A stretch of 64,000 nt of DNA from JBBQXK01 sp038251625 (GTDB lineage Bacteria > Pseudomonadota > Alphaproteobacteria > Rhodobacterales > Rhodobacteraceae). The DNA lies in contig JBBSBE010000001.1 of the NCBI GenBank assembly GCA_038251625.1, forward strand, positions 1 through 64,000, read 5' to 3'. A program made the translations under genes and the position numbers. A model generated the notes under the pieces. It saw only the letters and a list, made by a program, of their open reading frames with translations. It did no database searches and was not told where the DNA came from. The stretch's first letter is position 1; each line of letters begins with the position of its first letter. Below are positions 36,201 to 42,785 of this stretch, piece by piece.

Positions 36201-36597
36201 CCATTCCGCAGCCCGCCCAAACGCCGACGGGGCCGGAAAAGCCCTCGGGCGGGTGGCCCGCATCCTCCAGCGCCTCCCACGCCACTTCGAGGAAGTGACG
36301 GTGCTGGGGGTCGAGGATCGCGGCATCCTTGGGGGAGAAGCCGAAAAACTCGGCGTCGAAATCGGCGAAGGCGTCCAGCGGTGCGGCGGCGCGCACGTAG
36401 CGGGGATGGCGCAGACGGGCGGCACTTTCGCCAGCAGCCAGAAGCGCGGCCTCCGTCAGCGGGCGGATGGATTCGACGCCTCCTACAAGGTTGGACCAGT
36501 AGTCGGCAACGGACGCCGCACCCGGCAGATGCGCGGCCATGCCGATGATGGCAATGTCGGTCTCGCCAACCGTTGCCTCGGCCACCGTGCCGATCAT
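30256..36597 (-). CDS. Type I polyketide synthase, KS-AT-KR-DH-ACP-TE
   Basis: A 2113-residue single-module PKS. KS, about 12-440: Cys186 in TACSTSL, His322 in ECHGTGT, His362 in NIGHLDT. AT, about 535-890: FLFPGGGAQ and GHSMGE with Ser633, His732 in IAAHS; a malonyl-type choice is likely but unproven. KR with structural half, about 905-1360: TGGFGGIG and Tyr1317/Asn1321 in VDYVAAN, so apparently active. DH, about 1375-1650: His1403 followed by a G...LLP pattern, and Asp1569 in HPALLD. ACP, about 1745-1820: LGGHSL with Ser1780. Thioesterase, about 1848-2100: GFSGGG with Ser1921 and His2077. DH after KR is opposite to the usual cis-AT order. No loading module. ATG 36597 chosen because the preceding 43 codons look non-coding. 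Confidence 0.93.
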   Translation of the reverse strand: MIGTVAEATVGETDIAIIGMAAHLPGAASVADYWSNLVGGVESIRPLTEAALLAAGESAARLRHPRYVRAAAPLDAFADFDAEFFGFSPKDAAILDPQHRHFLEVAWEALEDAGHPPEGFSGPVGVWAGCGMGSYFYVNLCSNPALVDETGMFLLRHTGNDKDFLATRVSHIFDLKGPSINVQTACSTSLVAVHSAVQALLNGEVDMALAGGVTIELPQNRGYIFSEGEILSPDGHCHAFDHRAEGTVFGSGAGCVVLRRLADAIADGDHIWAVIKGSAVNNDGAAKAGYLAPSVEGQAACIAEAQAVAGITADTVDYVECHGTGTYLGDPIEVSALTQAFRETTDKVDFCRIGSVKTNIGHLDTAAGVASLIKASLSLHHRQMPASLNFEAPNPAIGFAGSPFRVNDRLTDWPRRKGPRRAGVNSLGVGGTNAHVVLEEAPDLASDASDWPFQPLVISARSKNALDAACARLAAHLRAHPEQPLSDVAFTLKEGRRAFDKRRVIVAASHAEAADLLEGRDPRRIWAHDALTAPEAIFLFPGGGAQFAGMARDLYETEPEFRDWMDRGLAVLEPRLDYDIRALWLPERGAEAAADAALKRPSVQLPLIMIIEYALAKLYESWGITPVALAGHSMGENTAAALAGVMSFEDCIGLVHLRGQLFDTVPPGGMLSVPLDEADLRLRLTGNLDMASINAPGLCVVSGPDAALAALADQLAAEGVETTRIAIDIAAHSRMLEPILQRFGDYLRSIRLSPTTIPVISNRTGQPLTNAEATSPDYWVAHLRNTVNFRACMDTLTAVPGRVYMEMGPGRAMSTLAQANGVPVGQVIPALRHPAQDMADDAWHVATIARLWACGLAPDWSPIWGEARRLRVPLPTYPFQRKTYYIEPGKAAQAEAEAPPARIDDLAHWGWRPHWRPRAAEADADALAEAPRETWLMFLDDAGLGLAAARALQGAGHRVVTVRTGDAFGRDGELGYVLAPERGREGYDLLLRDLVARGHAPSRIAHFWLVTAAETFRAGSSFFHRNVEQGFYSLMFLAQAMAEENLPRPIHITAFTTGAARVKDEPLAYPEKATLAGPARVIPKELPGISCATLDLELSRKTPEALIAQVLEELLSSPANTTAALRGARRYERGVKPVALPLADGFALTERAPVLITGGFGGIGLTLAEDLIRRFKARILLIARRPLPARNAWDAHLAAHGPDHPVSRRILALQRLQAIGGEVIVAEADVCNVEDMRTAVAKGEAAFGPIRAVIHAAGVVDDGPILAKSPAAVEEVFAPKLHGTHVLGGLFPDGRLDWMVLFASTSTFTGPAGQVDYVAANEYLNAYAAARDGGKTRVVALNWGIWSGVGMAAETLAERMGTRPPAPRLPVARPLLHEASYDADGNRRFTTRLSAEDWVIGQHRTKDGLALLPGTGYLELAAEALAEEGITAFEARDLTFFRPLDVPDGTTRDIRVSLKPSDEGYAFEVRSDVDHQGRTGWQVNAQGRLIPRAPDARIIDPAAIAARCAPLETGNGLPSPQEAHLAFGPRWRVIRSRALGAGEGLAHLALPDTFRAEAGPFALHPALLDLATGWAMGLIDGYQPSHLWVPVAYARLRLHAPLPPEVVSWVRNAGTNRAEGPAATFDITIADPQGRVCVEIEGFTIRRLDAAFTLAPPDSRDLAFDDTGSKTLSPAEERFAANLAQGIRPAEGAEAFARALATGLSQVVVSSLDLPALIRQSAEAEAARPEGAAFARPDLDSAYVEPRNDIERTLTGFWQDLLGVAQVGVEDDFFALGGHSLIAVRLFAMVRRAWRVDFPISVLFEAPTIAACAAMIEERIGPAEDAPKAPPRRFTHLVAMHEREGGPCRPFFLVAGMFGNVLNLRHLAQLLGGYRPFYGLQARGLYGDQPPHTTLPDAAADYIAELRQVQPHGPYLIGGFSGGGLTAWEMTRQLEDAGQEVSLLALLDTPLPVRPALSRADKAAIKMAEFRRKGPAYALEWLRARQAWRAAEAAGPVAQGDHAFHNVVIEAAFRAAIATYQLPPRKGRTTLFRPPLDRHWQVTGGRFVTRAKEYVFADNDLTRFAPALQVIEVPGDHDGMVLEPNVRVLAARMRAVIAEAEAEAPAALQRAAE

Positions 36598-36740
36598 ACC
36601 TGTTGCCCTTCCAATACCATATACCCGGTGGAGGGCAGGATCCCCCGCCACACGCCCGGGCCTTGAAGGCGCCCAAACCCCACGCAAAAGAACGCAAGCA
36701 CCATACCCGCCCCCGACCCCGCGCACCAGAGCATCGCCAA

Positions 36741-36823
36741 CGCCAGCCTTCTACCGGACGGAGCAGAAGGCTGGCGGCGGTGCGTCCGGGCATCGCCCTC
36801 CCGGGGCCAACGGAATGCCGGAC
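36741..36823 (-). terminator. Two hairpins in the gap between the polymerase-like gene and the PKS gene
   Basis: The 256-base gap 36598-36853 holds a perfect 12-bp stem (CGCCAGCCTTCT at 36741-36752 with its complement at 36765-36776, 12-base loop). Next to it is an imperfect stem (GTCCGGGCAT at 36784-36793 with ATGCCGGAC at 36815-36823). Read leftward they follow the polymerase-like gene by about 30-110 bases, so they may end its transcript and separate it from the PKS operon. No U-run follows. A short AT-rich patch at 36613-36623, upstream of the PKS start, could be a -10 region. Confidence 0.5.
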
Positions 36824-36853
36824 CCTTGGGTGCGGTGGAGATCGCAGCACGGA

Positions 36854-38263
36854 TCACAGGACGGTCCGTTCATGTGACTGTGGAAGGCTTGCGCGCCAAG
36901 CCGCCCGCGCAGCCTCGGCGCGCGCCGAGGCAAGCGCCTCGGCCCATCCGAGGACCGCCCCCGCCATGAGCCATGTGAAGGGGATCAGTGTGTTGTTGGG
37001 CAGCAGATCCACAAGGTTCGCGGCATAGATCAGCGCAATCGTCACCCCCCAGGGCGAAAAGACCGCCGACCGGCTGGCAAGCGCCTCGCGCCCCAGCAGC
37101 AGGAGCGGCAGCACCAAGAGCCCGAACTGCGCCGCATAGCCCATCCAGCCGAACGCCCCGAGCACGATGATCCAGCCCCCGTCGGGGATCGACAGGATGT
37201 GCCCGTCGATCGGATCGAGGATCAGGTTGCGCCCGTATCCGCCCCAGCCGAACCACGGCTTTTCCATCGCCCGCGCCAGCAGCGCCTCTTCGTTGATGAT
37301 GCGAAACTCCAGCGATTGATGCCGTTCGGCGCTGTAGCCCCTGGCGACCTCCAGAATCCGGTCCAAGGGCACCATATGCGCCCCGCGCAGCAGCGGATAC
37401 GCGATCACGATCAGCGCCAGCGATGCTGCAATCAAAAGCTGCCATCGACGCGGCAGGAACAGGATCACCGGGATCAGGCCCAGCGCATAAACCATCGGGC
37501 CCGTACTGCGGCACAGGTAAAGCAGAACCATCAGATAGAGCCAGATCGCCAGCCGCTTCGGGCGTTCCTCTGCGCTGGCCTCGCGCAGCAGGATCAGCGA
37601 CGACATTGCGGCCATCAGCGCAAAGAACGCCACCCACAGGCCATGCGGCATGAACACGACGGGGCGGAAGCCGCCATTGCGCATCGACTGGCTGAAATCA
37701 TGCTGGAAGAACCCATAGACCCAGACGTTGATCTGGGGCGAGAGCCGCATCTCGGCGATCATGGGCAGCGAATAGATCAGCCCGGCCGCCACCAGCGCCA
37801 CCACCACGGCGCGCATCCCTTCGGGCGTGGCCAGAAACTTGCGGCCCAGAAAGAACGGGATGAGCGCGATCACCTGGTTCGAGACGAAGGCGATGCTGTC
37901 GTATAGCCGCAGGGCGGGCACGTCCTTGGCCAGAATGGGGATCGGATCGGGGTTGGTCAGCGAGGTTGCAAAGGGGCTGAGGATGAAAAGCAGCATCAGC
38001 GCCTTGCCCGCCACACCCTTCGGCATCACCGGCACACGGGCGCGCAGCAGGAACAGCGTGCAGATCAGCGCGCTGAGGTTGGCAATCGAGAACTTGTCGA
38101 AATCGGGCACGGCAGGCAGGTCGAACTTGGCCAGCGGTGGCAGGATCATGTAGGCGCCGAGAATGGCCCAGATCAGCGCGCGCTGGGGCGACAGATTGAG
38201 GTAGAGGACCCACACGGCGATGGGCCAGACAAGCAACATCAGATAGGCAAGCGCGTTGGGCAT
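36854..38263 (-). CDS. O-antigen ligase/polymerase-like membrane protein (Wzy type)
   Basis: A 469-residue integral membrane protein with about 10-12 hydrophobic segments, the first at residues 5-22. A large polar loop between about residues 305 and 360 contains EVARGYSAERHQSLEFRI, then MEKPWFGWGGYGRN and SIPDGG. In Wzy/WaaL proteins the large periplasmic loop with G-x-G and conserved Arg/His carries the active site, which fits. The role would be polymerising or ligating lipid-linked repeat units in the periplasm. It lies in the polysaccharide locus next to a WecG-type transferase (divergent). Confidence 0.75.
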   Translation of the reverse strand: MPNALAYLMLLVWPIAVWVLYLNLSPQRALIWAILGAYMILPPLAKFDLPAVPDFDKFSIANLSALICTLFLLRARVPVMPKGVAGKALMLLFILSPFATSLTNPDPIPILAKDVPALRLYDSIAFVSNQVIALIPFFLGRKFLATPEGMRAVVVALVAAGLIYSLPMIAEMRLSPQINVWVYGFFQHDFSQSMRNGGFRPVVFMPHGLWVAFFALMAAMSSLILLREASAEERPKRLAIWLYLMVLLYLCRSTGPMVYALGLIPVILFLPRRWQLLIAASLALIVIAYPLLRGAHMVPLDRILEVARGYSAERHQSLEFRIINEEALLARAMEKPWFGWGGYGRNLILDPIDGHILSIPDGGWIIVLGAFGWMGYAAQFGLLVLPLLLLGREALASRSAVFSPWGVTIALIYAANLVDLLPNNTLIPFTWLMAGAVLGWAEALASARAEAARAAWRASLPQSHERTVL

Positions 38264-38395
38264 CTGTCTTTGTCAAAAGGGCCCTTTGAGGCTATCACGG
38301 AACGCAACAAGATGTTGCGAAACAGTGTGTTCAGAATTGTCACAGAACCGTCGCATGGCGCTTCGCTTTATGGTATCGGCCAAGGCCTGTGAGTC

Positions 38396-39154
38396 GTGGT
38401 TCCCATGCAGTTCAGTTACCCAGACGGTATGATTACGGTCAACGAACGTGACCGGACTGCGCTTCTTGCAGAGGTGACGAACCGTCTGCTGAAAGGGGCC
38501 GGTTTTGCCCTTGCCACGATCAACCTCGACCACCTTGTAAAGTTGCGCCGCGAGCCGTCTTTCCGTGTCGCCTATGCGGCGCAGGATCTGATTGTGGCAG
38601 ACGGAAACCCCATCGTCTGGCTGTCCTACATCGCCGGGCATCCGGTGGCGCTGGTGCCGGGGGCGGACATGGTGGTGCCGCTTGCAGCGGTTGCGGCGAT
38701 GACCGGGCGGCCTGTGGTTCTGGTCGGCAGCAGCGCCGAAGCGCTGGCAGGTGCGGCGGTGGTGTTGCGCACGGCGGTGCCGGGGCTGCTGGTTGCCCTG
38801 TGCGAGGCGCCGCCGATGGGATTTGACCCCGAAGGCGAGACAGCGCTGGATATCCTGACGCGCATTTCGGCGCTTGGACCGTGCCTTTGCATGATCGCCC
38901 TTGGTGCGCCAAAGCAGGAACGGTTCGCGGCCCTTGGCCGTCGGCTGGCGCCGGAGGCGGGGTTCGCCTCGATCGGGGCCGGGCTCGATTTTCTGGGTGG
39001 GTTCCAGCACCGGGCGCCGGAATGGGTGCGCGCGCTGGCGCTGGAATGGCTGTGGCGGATGGTGTCTGCGCCGCGGCGGATGATCTGGCGCTATCTCGAC
39101 TGCGCCGCCATCCTGCCAGCCGAGGCGCTTGCAGCCTGGCGACTGCGGCGCTGA
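38396..39154 (+). CDS. WecG/TagA/CpsF-family glycosyltransferase (GT26)
   Basis: A 252-residue GT26 enzyme. The family blocks are FALATINLDHLVKLRRE (with the conserved Asp), IVADGNPIVWL, CLCMIALGAPKQERF and ASIGAGLDFLGG. These enzymes transfer ManNAc(A) or another sugar to a polyprenyl-diphosphate-linked acceptor at the membrane, usually as the second step of glycan assembly. The start is ambiguous: GTG 38396 has AAGG ten bases upstream, and ATG 38405 is nine bases downstream without a clear ribosome site. The C-terminal Arg/Trp-rich helix is typical of membrane-associating members. It converges with the GT2 gene with no gap. Confidence 0.88.
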   Translation: MVPMQFSYPDGMITVNERDRTALLAEVTNRLLKGAGFALATINLDHLVKLRREPSFRVAYAAQDLIVADGNPIVWLSYIAGHPVALVPGADMVVPLAAVAAMTGRPVVLVGSSAEALAGAAVVLRTAVPGLLVALCEAPPMGFDPEGETALDILTRISALGPCLCMIALGAPKQERFAALGRRLAPEAGFASIGAGLDFLGGFQHRAPEWVRALALEWLWRMVSAPRRMIWRYLDCAAILPAEALAAWRLRR

Positions 39155-40126
39155 TCACTTGTGTTCGATGATGCGGCCCTTTCGCCGCCCGAGACAGAAG
39201 CCAAGCACGCCCAGCGCTTCGGGCAGTTTGCCCAAAACGGTGAAGACGGCAGCCTCGCGCCCCATGCGCCCCTCGACCCGCCAGCGCCACGCCAGACGAA
39301 CCATCTGCATCGGCCATAGCATCAGGATCAGGATCCCTGCGGGATGGGCCAGCCCCGCCAAAAACGCCGCGACGGGCACGCCAAGACCCCATGCCAGCGC
39401 CCGCCGCGTTTCGGCCACCCAATGCCGTTCTGGCCCCCGCCCGTGCAGCGCCGCCCCTTCGGCATAGGCATGCCCCGCGCGCCGCGTTCGCCGCCACCAC
39501 TGGGAAAAGCGGATCATGGCGGCGTCGTGTATCGTCATCTCGGCGTCGAGGCGCCAGACCGCACCACCGGCGCGGATCAGGCGCAGGCAAAGCTCGGGCT
39601 CTTCGCCTGCGATCAGACCGTCGCGGTAGCCACCCACCGCCATGACCGCCGCGCGCCGCATCAGCGCGTCGCCGCCGCAGGCACGGGCGGGGCCGATGGG
39701 CGTGTTCCATTCACGGTCGCAAAGACGGTTCCAGACCGACGCTTCGGGAAACCGCTCACGCCTACGGCCTGCGACCACCACAACCCCACGGTGTGCGGCC
39801 AGAAACGCCGTGGCTGTGGCCAGCCAGCCAGGATCGAGTGTGCAATCGCCATCCACCACCTGCACCAGCGCGCGTGCGGCGGGGTCGGCAGCAAGCACCG
39901 CAAGACCCGCGTTGCGCGCCCGCGCGGCGGTGAAGGCCTGCGCCGGATCAAGCGACACGACGGACGCGCCCGTGCGCATCGCAGCCTCGGCGCTGCCATC
40001 GGTGGAGCCGCTGTCGACATAAACGATGCGCCGCACCCGGCCCTGCAAGGACGCAAGACAAGCGACCAGCCGGGCCCCTTCATTGCGGCCGATCACCACC
40101 GCATCCACCTCGGCCGTCTGCGGCAT
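39155..40126 (-). CDS. GT2-family glycosyltransferase with C-terminal membrane segment
   Basis: A 323-residue GT-A transferase. VDAVVIGRNEGARL and VYVDSGSTDGS form the nucleotide-binding start, LVQVVDGDCTLDPGW holds the DXD (DGD) metal site, and GEEPELCLRL the catalytic region. A hydrophobic stretch near residues 255-285 (LGVPVAAFLAGLAHPAGILI) suggests membrane anchoring. ATG 40126 gives the common 'MP...DAVVIGRNE' start; an ATG at 40162 would add twelve basic residues. Divergent from the CpsD-like gene. It likely adds a hexose to the growing repeat unit. Confidence 0.82.
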   Translation of the reverse strand: MPQTAEVDAVVIGRNEGARLVACLASLQGRVRRIVYVDSGSTDGSAEAAMRTGASVVSLDPAQAFTAARARNAGLAVLAADPAARALVQVVDGDCTLDPGWLATATAFLAAHRGVVVVAGRRRERFPEASVWNRLCDREWNTPIGPARACGGDALMRRAAVMAVGGYRDGLIAGEEPELCLRLIRAGGAVWRLDAEMTIHDAAMIRFSQWWRRTRRAGHAYAEGAALHGRGPERHWVAETRRALAWGLGVPVAAFLAGLAHPAGILILMLWPMQMVRLAWRWRVEGRMGREAAVFTVLGKLPEALGVLGFCLGRRKGRIIEHK

Positions 40127-40308
40127 TCCGCGCCCCGTTTTGCCCCTTCGCCGACCGACCATAGGGCCGCCCCGACGGCGGCGCCACGGGGGCCGCAGTC
40201 TTTCGCAATCGTCATTTATCTGTTAGTCAAAAGACCATCGGGCGGGGGCCAATGCGCTTCACGCAGGGCCAGTCGGTTTTCAATCCGCACCGGCAAACTT
40301 TGGAAAAA

Positions 40309-40324
40309 CCTGCCATCTGGCAGG
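40309..40324. repeat. Inverted repeat in front of the CpsD-Wzz operon
   Basis: CCTGCC-ATCT-GGCAGG is a 6-bp-arm palindrome about 60 bases upstream of the CpsD-like start, in the ~256-base divergent gap 40127-40382. It could be an operator or a small hairpin. I recognise no known regulator site here. Confidence 0.35.
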
Positions 40325-40382
40325 GTGCGTATTTAGCAAGTGTCCGGGCAAAGAACCGGCAGAGCAAAGGCCGGCCTCTTTC

Positions 40383-41327
40383 ATGACGAACCACAAGATG
40401 TCGCTGGTCGAGGCGGAAGCGGCGGCAGGTGTTGGGGGCGTCTGCATGGATGAAGACAGTTTTCGCAAATTGTCGGAAGAGGCGCGGCGGCCTCGGCAGA
40501 CCGGCGTGTCGCTGTTCCATCCCGGCGCGGGTCACGCCACGCTGCCGATGCTGCCCGCCCTGCAGCAGCTCGAAGCGGGGGTGCTGAAGCTCGCGCCGCC
40601 GAACCCGGACAGGGTTTGGGAATCGCTGAGCGCGATCACCCTCGATGCCGCCCGGATCGAAGGAAACGGTTTGTTTCCAGAACCTTCGACGGATCCTGCC
40701 GCCGCGGCCTTCGACATGCTGCGCTCGCGGTTGTTGCTGGTTCTGGCTGAACGCGGTTGGCGCCGCATCGCCGTGACATCGCCGACGCATGGCTGCGGCA
40801 AAAGCCTTGTTGCCGCCAACCTCGCGCTCAGCCTTGCGCGCCGTCCCGGCAGCCGCGTGGTTTTGATGGATCTGGAGCTTCGCCGCCCCGGCCTTGCCAT
40901 GCTGTTGGGGCTGAAGGAAACCGCGTCGATGCGCGATTTCCTGACCGGGGCGCAACCGCTTGAATCGCACTTCCTGCGCGTTGGCCGGACACTTGCGCTG
41001 GCGCTGAATGGCGCCCCGGCGGCCGATGCCTCCGAACTGCTTCACGCCACCGAAACCAGTGCCGCGCTGGCCGCGATGATGGAGCAGGTTAACCCAGAGG
41101 TTGTAGTGATCGACATGCCGCCCGCGCTGGTCAGCGATGATGTGATGGCGCTGTTGCCGCAGGTCGATGCGATCCTGCTGGTGGCCGATGGCACACGCAC
41201 GACGCCCGAGGATGTGAAAGCCTGCGAGCGCCTCTTTGAAGGCCGCAAGCCACTGCTTGGCGTGGTGTTGAACCGGGCGCAGGATCTGACGCTTGCGCGC
41301 TATCGCTATGGCTGGAAGCAGGGCTGA
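40383..41327 (+). CDS. CpsD/CapB-type exopolysaccharide P-loop ATPase (BY-kinase-like)
   Basis: A 314-residue cytosolic ATPase. Walker A TSPTHGCGKSLVAAN (Lys140), Walker A' VVLMDLELRRPG (Asp163) and Walker B VVVIDMPPAL match bacterial tyrosine-kinase/CpsD proteins that partner with Wzz. The C-terminus (RYRYGWKQG) has only two tyrosines, so the Tyr cluster used for autophosphorylation in CpsD/Wzc is reduced or absent. The N-terminal ~100 residues are unconserved linker. Three bases separate its stop from the wzz-like gene, so the two form the chain-length control pair. An internal ATG at 40398 is an alternative start. Confidence 0.85.
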   Translation: MTNHKMSLVEAEAAAGVGGVCMDEDSFRKLSEEARRPRQTGVSLFHPGAGHATLPMLPALQQLEAGVLKLAPPNPDRVWESLSAITLDAARIEGNGLFPEPSTDPAAAAFDMLRSRLLLVLAERGWRRIAVTSPTHGCGKSLVAANLALSLARRPGSRVVLMDLELRRPGLAMLLGLKETASMRDFLTGAQPLESHFLRVGRTLALALNGAPAADASELLHATETSAALAAMMEQVNPEVVVIDMPPALVSDDVMALLPQVDAILLVADGTRTTPEDVKACERLFEGRKPLLGVVLNRAQDLTLARYRYGWKQG

Positions 41328-41330
41328 CCG

Positions 41331-42740
41331 ATGGGCCAGATCCAGTCTGTCGAAGAATTCCTGAGCCTTCTGATCCGCCGCCGCCTGTTGATTGCGACGA
41401 TCACGGTTCTGGGCACGGTGCTTGCGCTTCTCTACGCGCTGGCGCGGCCCGTGGTCTATGAGGCCACATCCGTCATCCAGGTCGAAACGCCCACCGTCGC
41501 GGATGATGCCGGCGCGCCCGTTATCAGCGCGTCGGCGCAGCGGCTGCAAACGATTCAGCAGCGGCTGACAACGCGCGAGAACCTTCTGGCGATGATCGAC
41601 CGGCACAAGCTTTACGATGGCCTGCCGCTCAGCAACGACGAAAAGGTGCATCAGTTGCGCCTTGCGCTGCGGTTCCAGACGGTCGCTTCGGCTGCGACAC
41701 CCGTTTATGGTGCGCCGCCGCAGGTTTCGGCGCTTCTGATCTCGACGCGGGCCGATACCGCCGCCAAATCTGCGCGGCTGGCCAATGATTTCGCGCAAAG
41801 CCTGATTGATGCCAGTGTGGAAGGCCAGACGGGCCGCGCGCGCGAGGCTTACGACTTTTTCACCGCCGAGCGCGTGCGACTGGACGACGAGCTTGCGACA
41901 CTTGAAGCCGAGGTTGCCGCCTACCGCAGCGTGCATGCCGATGCCCTGCCCTCGCAGCGCGATCTCTGGCGCGAAGAGATTGGCGGGATCGAGGCCGACA
42001 TCCGCCAGCTTGACCAGCAGATCATCGCCCTGAAGAACGAGCGTGACCGTATTGCCGCCGTCGCCACCCAGCGCGAAACCGACCGGCGCCAGATCGCCAC
42101 CATCGGTGATCAGGTTGCGGTCCTGGCTGCACAGCGCGCGGCACTGGCGTCGCAGCGCGCGGCACTGGCCGAACGGATGGGGCGGATGCCCGCAGTGGAA
42201 GAGGGGCTGGCCGCATATGACCGCCGCCGCGACCAGATCACCGCACAAGCGGAGGCGATCACGCGACGGCTGAGCGAGGCCGATACCGCGCGCAAGCTGG
42301 AGGAACGGCAACAGGCAGAGCGCTTCACACTGCTGGAGCGCGCGGTCATCCCGGACCTGCCAATCAGCGGTGGCCGCAAGCGCCTGGCGTTGGTGGGCGC
42401 CGTGGCGAGCCTGCTTCTTGGCATTGCTGCCGCCTTCGTTCTGGACCTGGCATTCCCCGTGGTGCGGACGGCGGCCCAGATGAAGCGGCAACTGGATTTG
42501 CAGCCCATCGTTTCGATCCCCGAACTGCGGAACCTGCGCACAAGCCGGGCCGAAGGCATTCCGACGCGTGCCGGGGTGCAGGGTTTGGTGGGGTCGGATC
42601 GCAAGGGATGGGTTCTTGCCGTGCAGCGCCGGGTCGAGGGCGTCTGGCGATGGGTGCAAGCTGGCAGCGTTCGCCCAATGGTATTGGGGGTCTTTGCCGC
42701 GCTCGGCCTCATGGCTGTGGTCGTCGCAGCGATCACGTGA
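41331..42740 (+). CDS. Wzz/GumC-family polysaccharide co-polymerase
   Basis: A 469-residue inner-membrane protein. TM1 is near residues 20-40. The periplasmic part, from about 42 to 355, contains a long coiled-coil (about 170-345, many Arg/Glu/Gln/Ala). TM2 follows at about 361-381 after PDLPISGGRKR, the Pro-rich motif that precedes TM2 in Wzz proteins. An additional C-terminal hydrophobic segment (MVLGVFAALGLMAVVVAA) would be a third TM, not usual for Wzz. It works with the P-loop ATPase just upstream to set chain length or drive export of the polysaccharide. Confidence 0.87.
   Translation: MGQIQSVEEFLSLLIRRRLLIATITVLGTVLALLYALARPVVYEATSVIQVETPTVADDAGAPVISASAQRLQTIQQRLTTRENLLAMIDRHKLYDGLPLSNDEKVHQLRLALRFQTVASAATPVYGAPPQVSALLISTRADTAAKSARLANDFAQSLIDASVEGQTGRAREAYDFFTAERVRLDDELATLEAEVAAYRSVHADALPSQRDLWREEIGGIEADIRQLDQQIIALKNERDRIAAVATQRETDRRQIATIGDQVAVLAAQRAALASQRAALAERMGRMPAVEEGLAAYDRRRDQITAQAEAITRRLSEADTARKLEERQQAERFTLLERAVIPDLPISGGRKRLALVGAVASLLLGIAAAFVLDLAFPVVRTAAQMKRQLDLQPIVSIPELRNLRTSRAEGIPTRAGVQGLVGSDRKGWVLAVQRRVEGVWRWVQAGSVRPMVLGVFAALGLMAVVVAAIT
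42132..42169 (+). repeat. 17-bp direct repeat within the wzz-like coiled-coil
   Basis: CAGCGCGCGGCACTGGC occurs at 42132-42148 and again at 42153-42169 (21-base period) and encodes QRAALAS-QRAALAE. It is a heptad-length internal duplication in the coiled-coil, consistent with coiled-coil extension by slippage. Confidence 0.8.
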
Positions 42741-42785
42741 TCAGGGCCTGCGCACAGCAAGCCCAAGACTTAGGGCTGCGTCAGA

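Noticed and set aside
38274..38285. AAAGGGCCCTTT palindrome upstream of the polymerase-like gene
   Set aside because: A 12-bp palindrome of simple composition without nearby promoter boxes or a second copy is too weak to call an operator.
40227..42659. 810-codon leftward open frame across the CpsD and Wzz genes
   Set aside because: The rightward genes carry clear Walker and Wzz features; the leftward translation is low-complexity shadow sequence.
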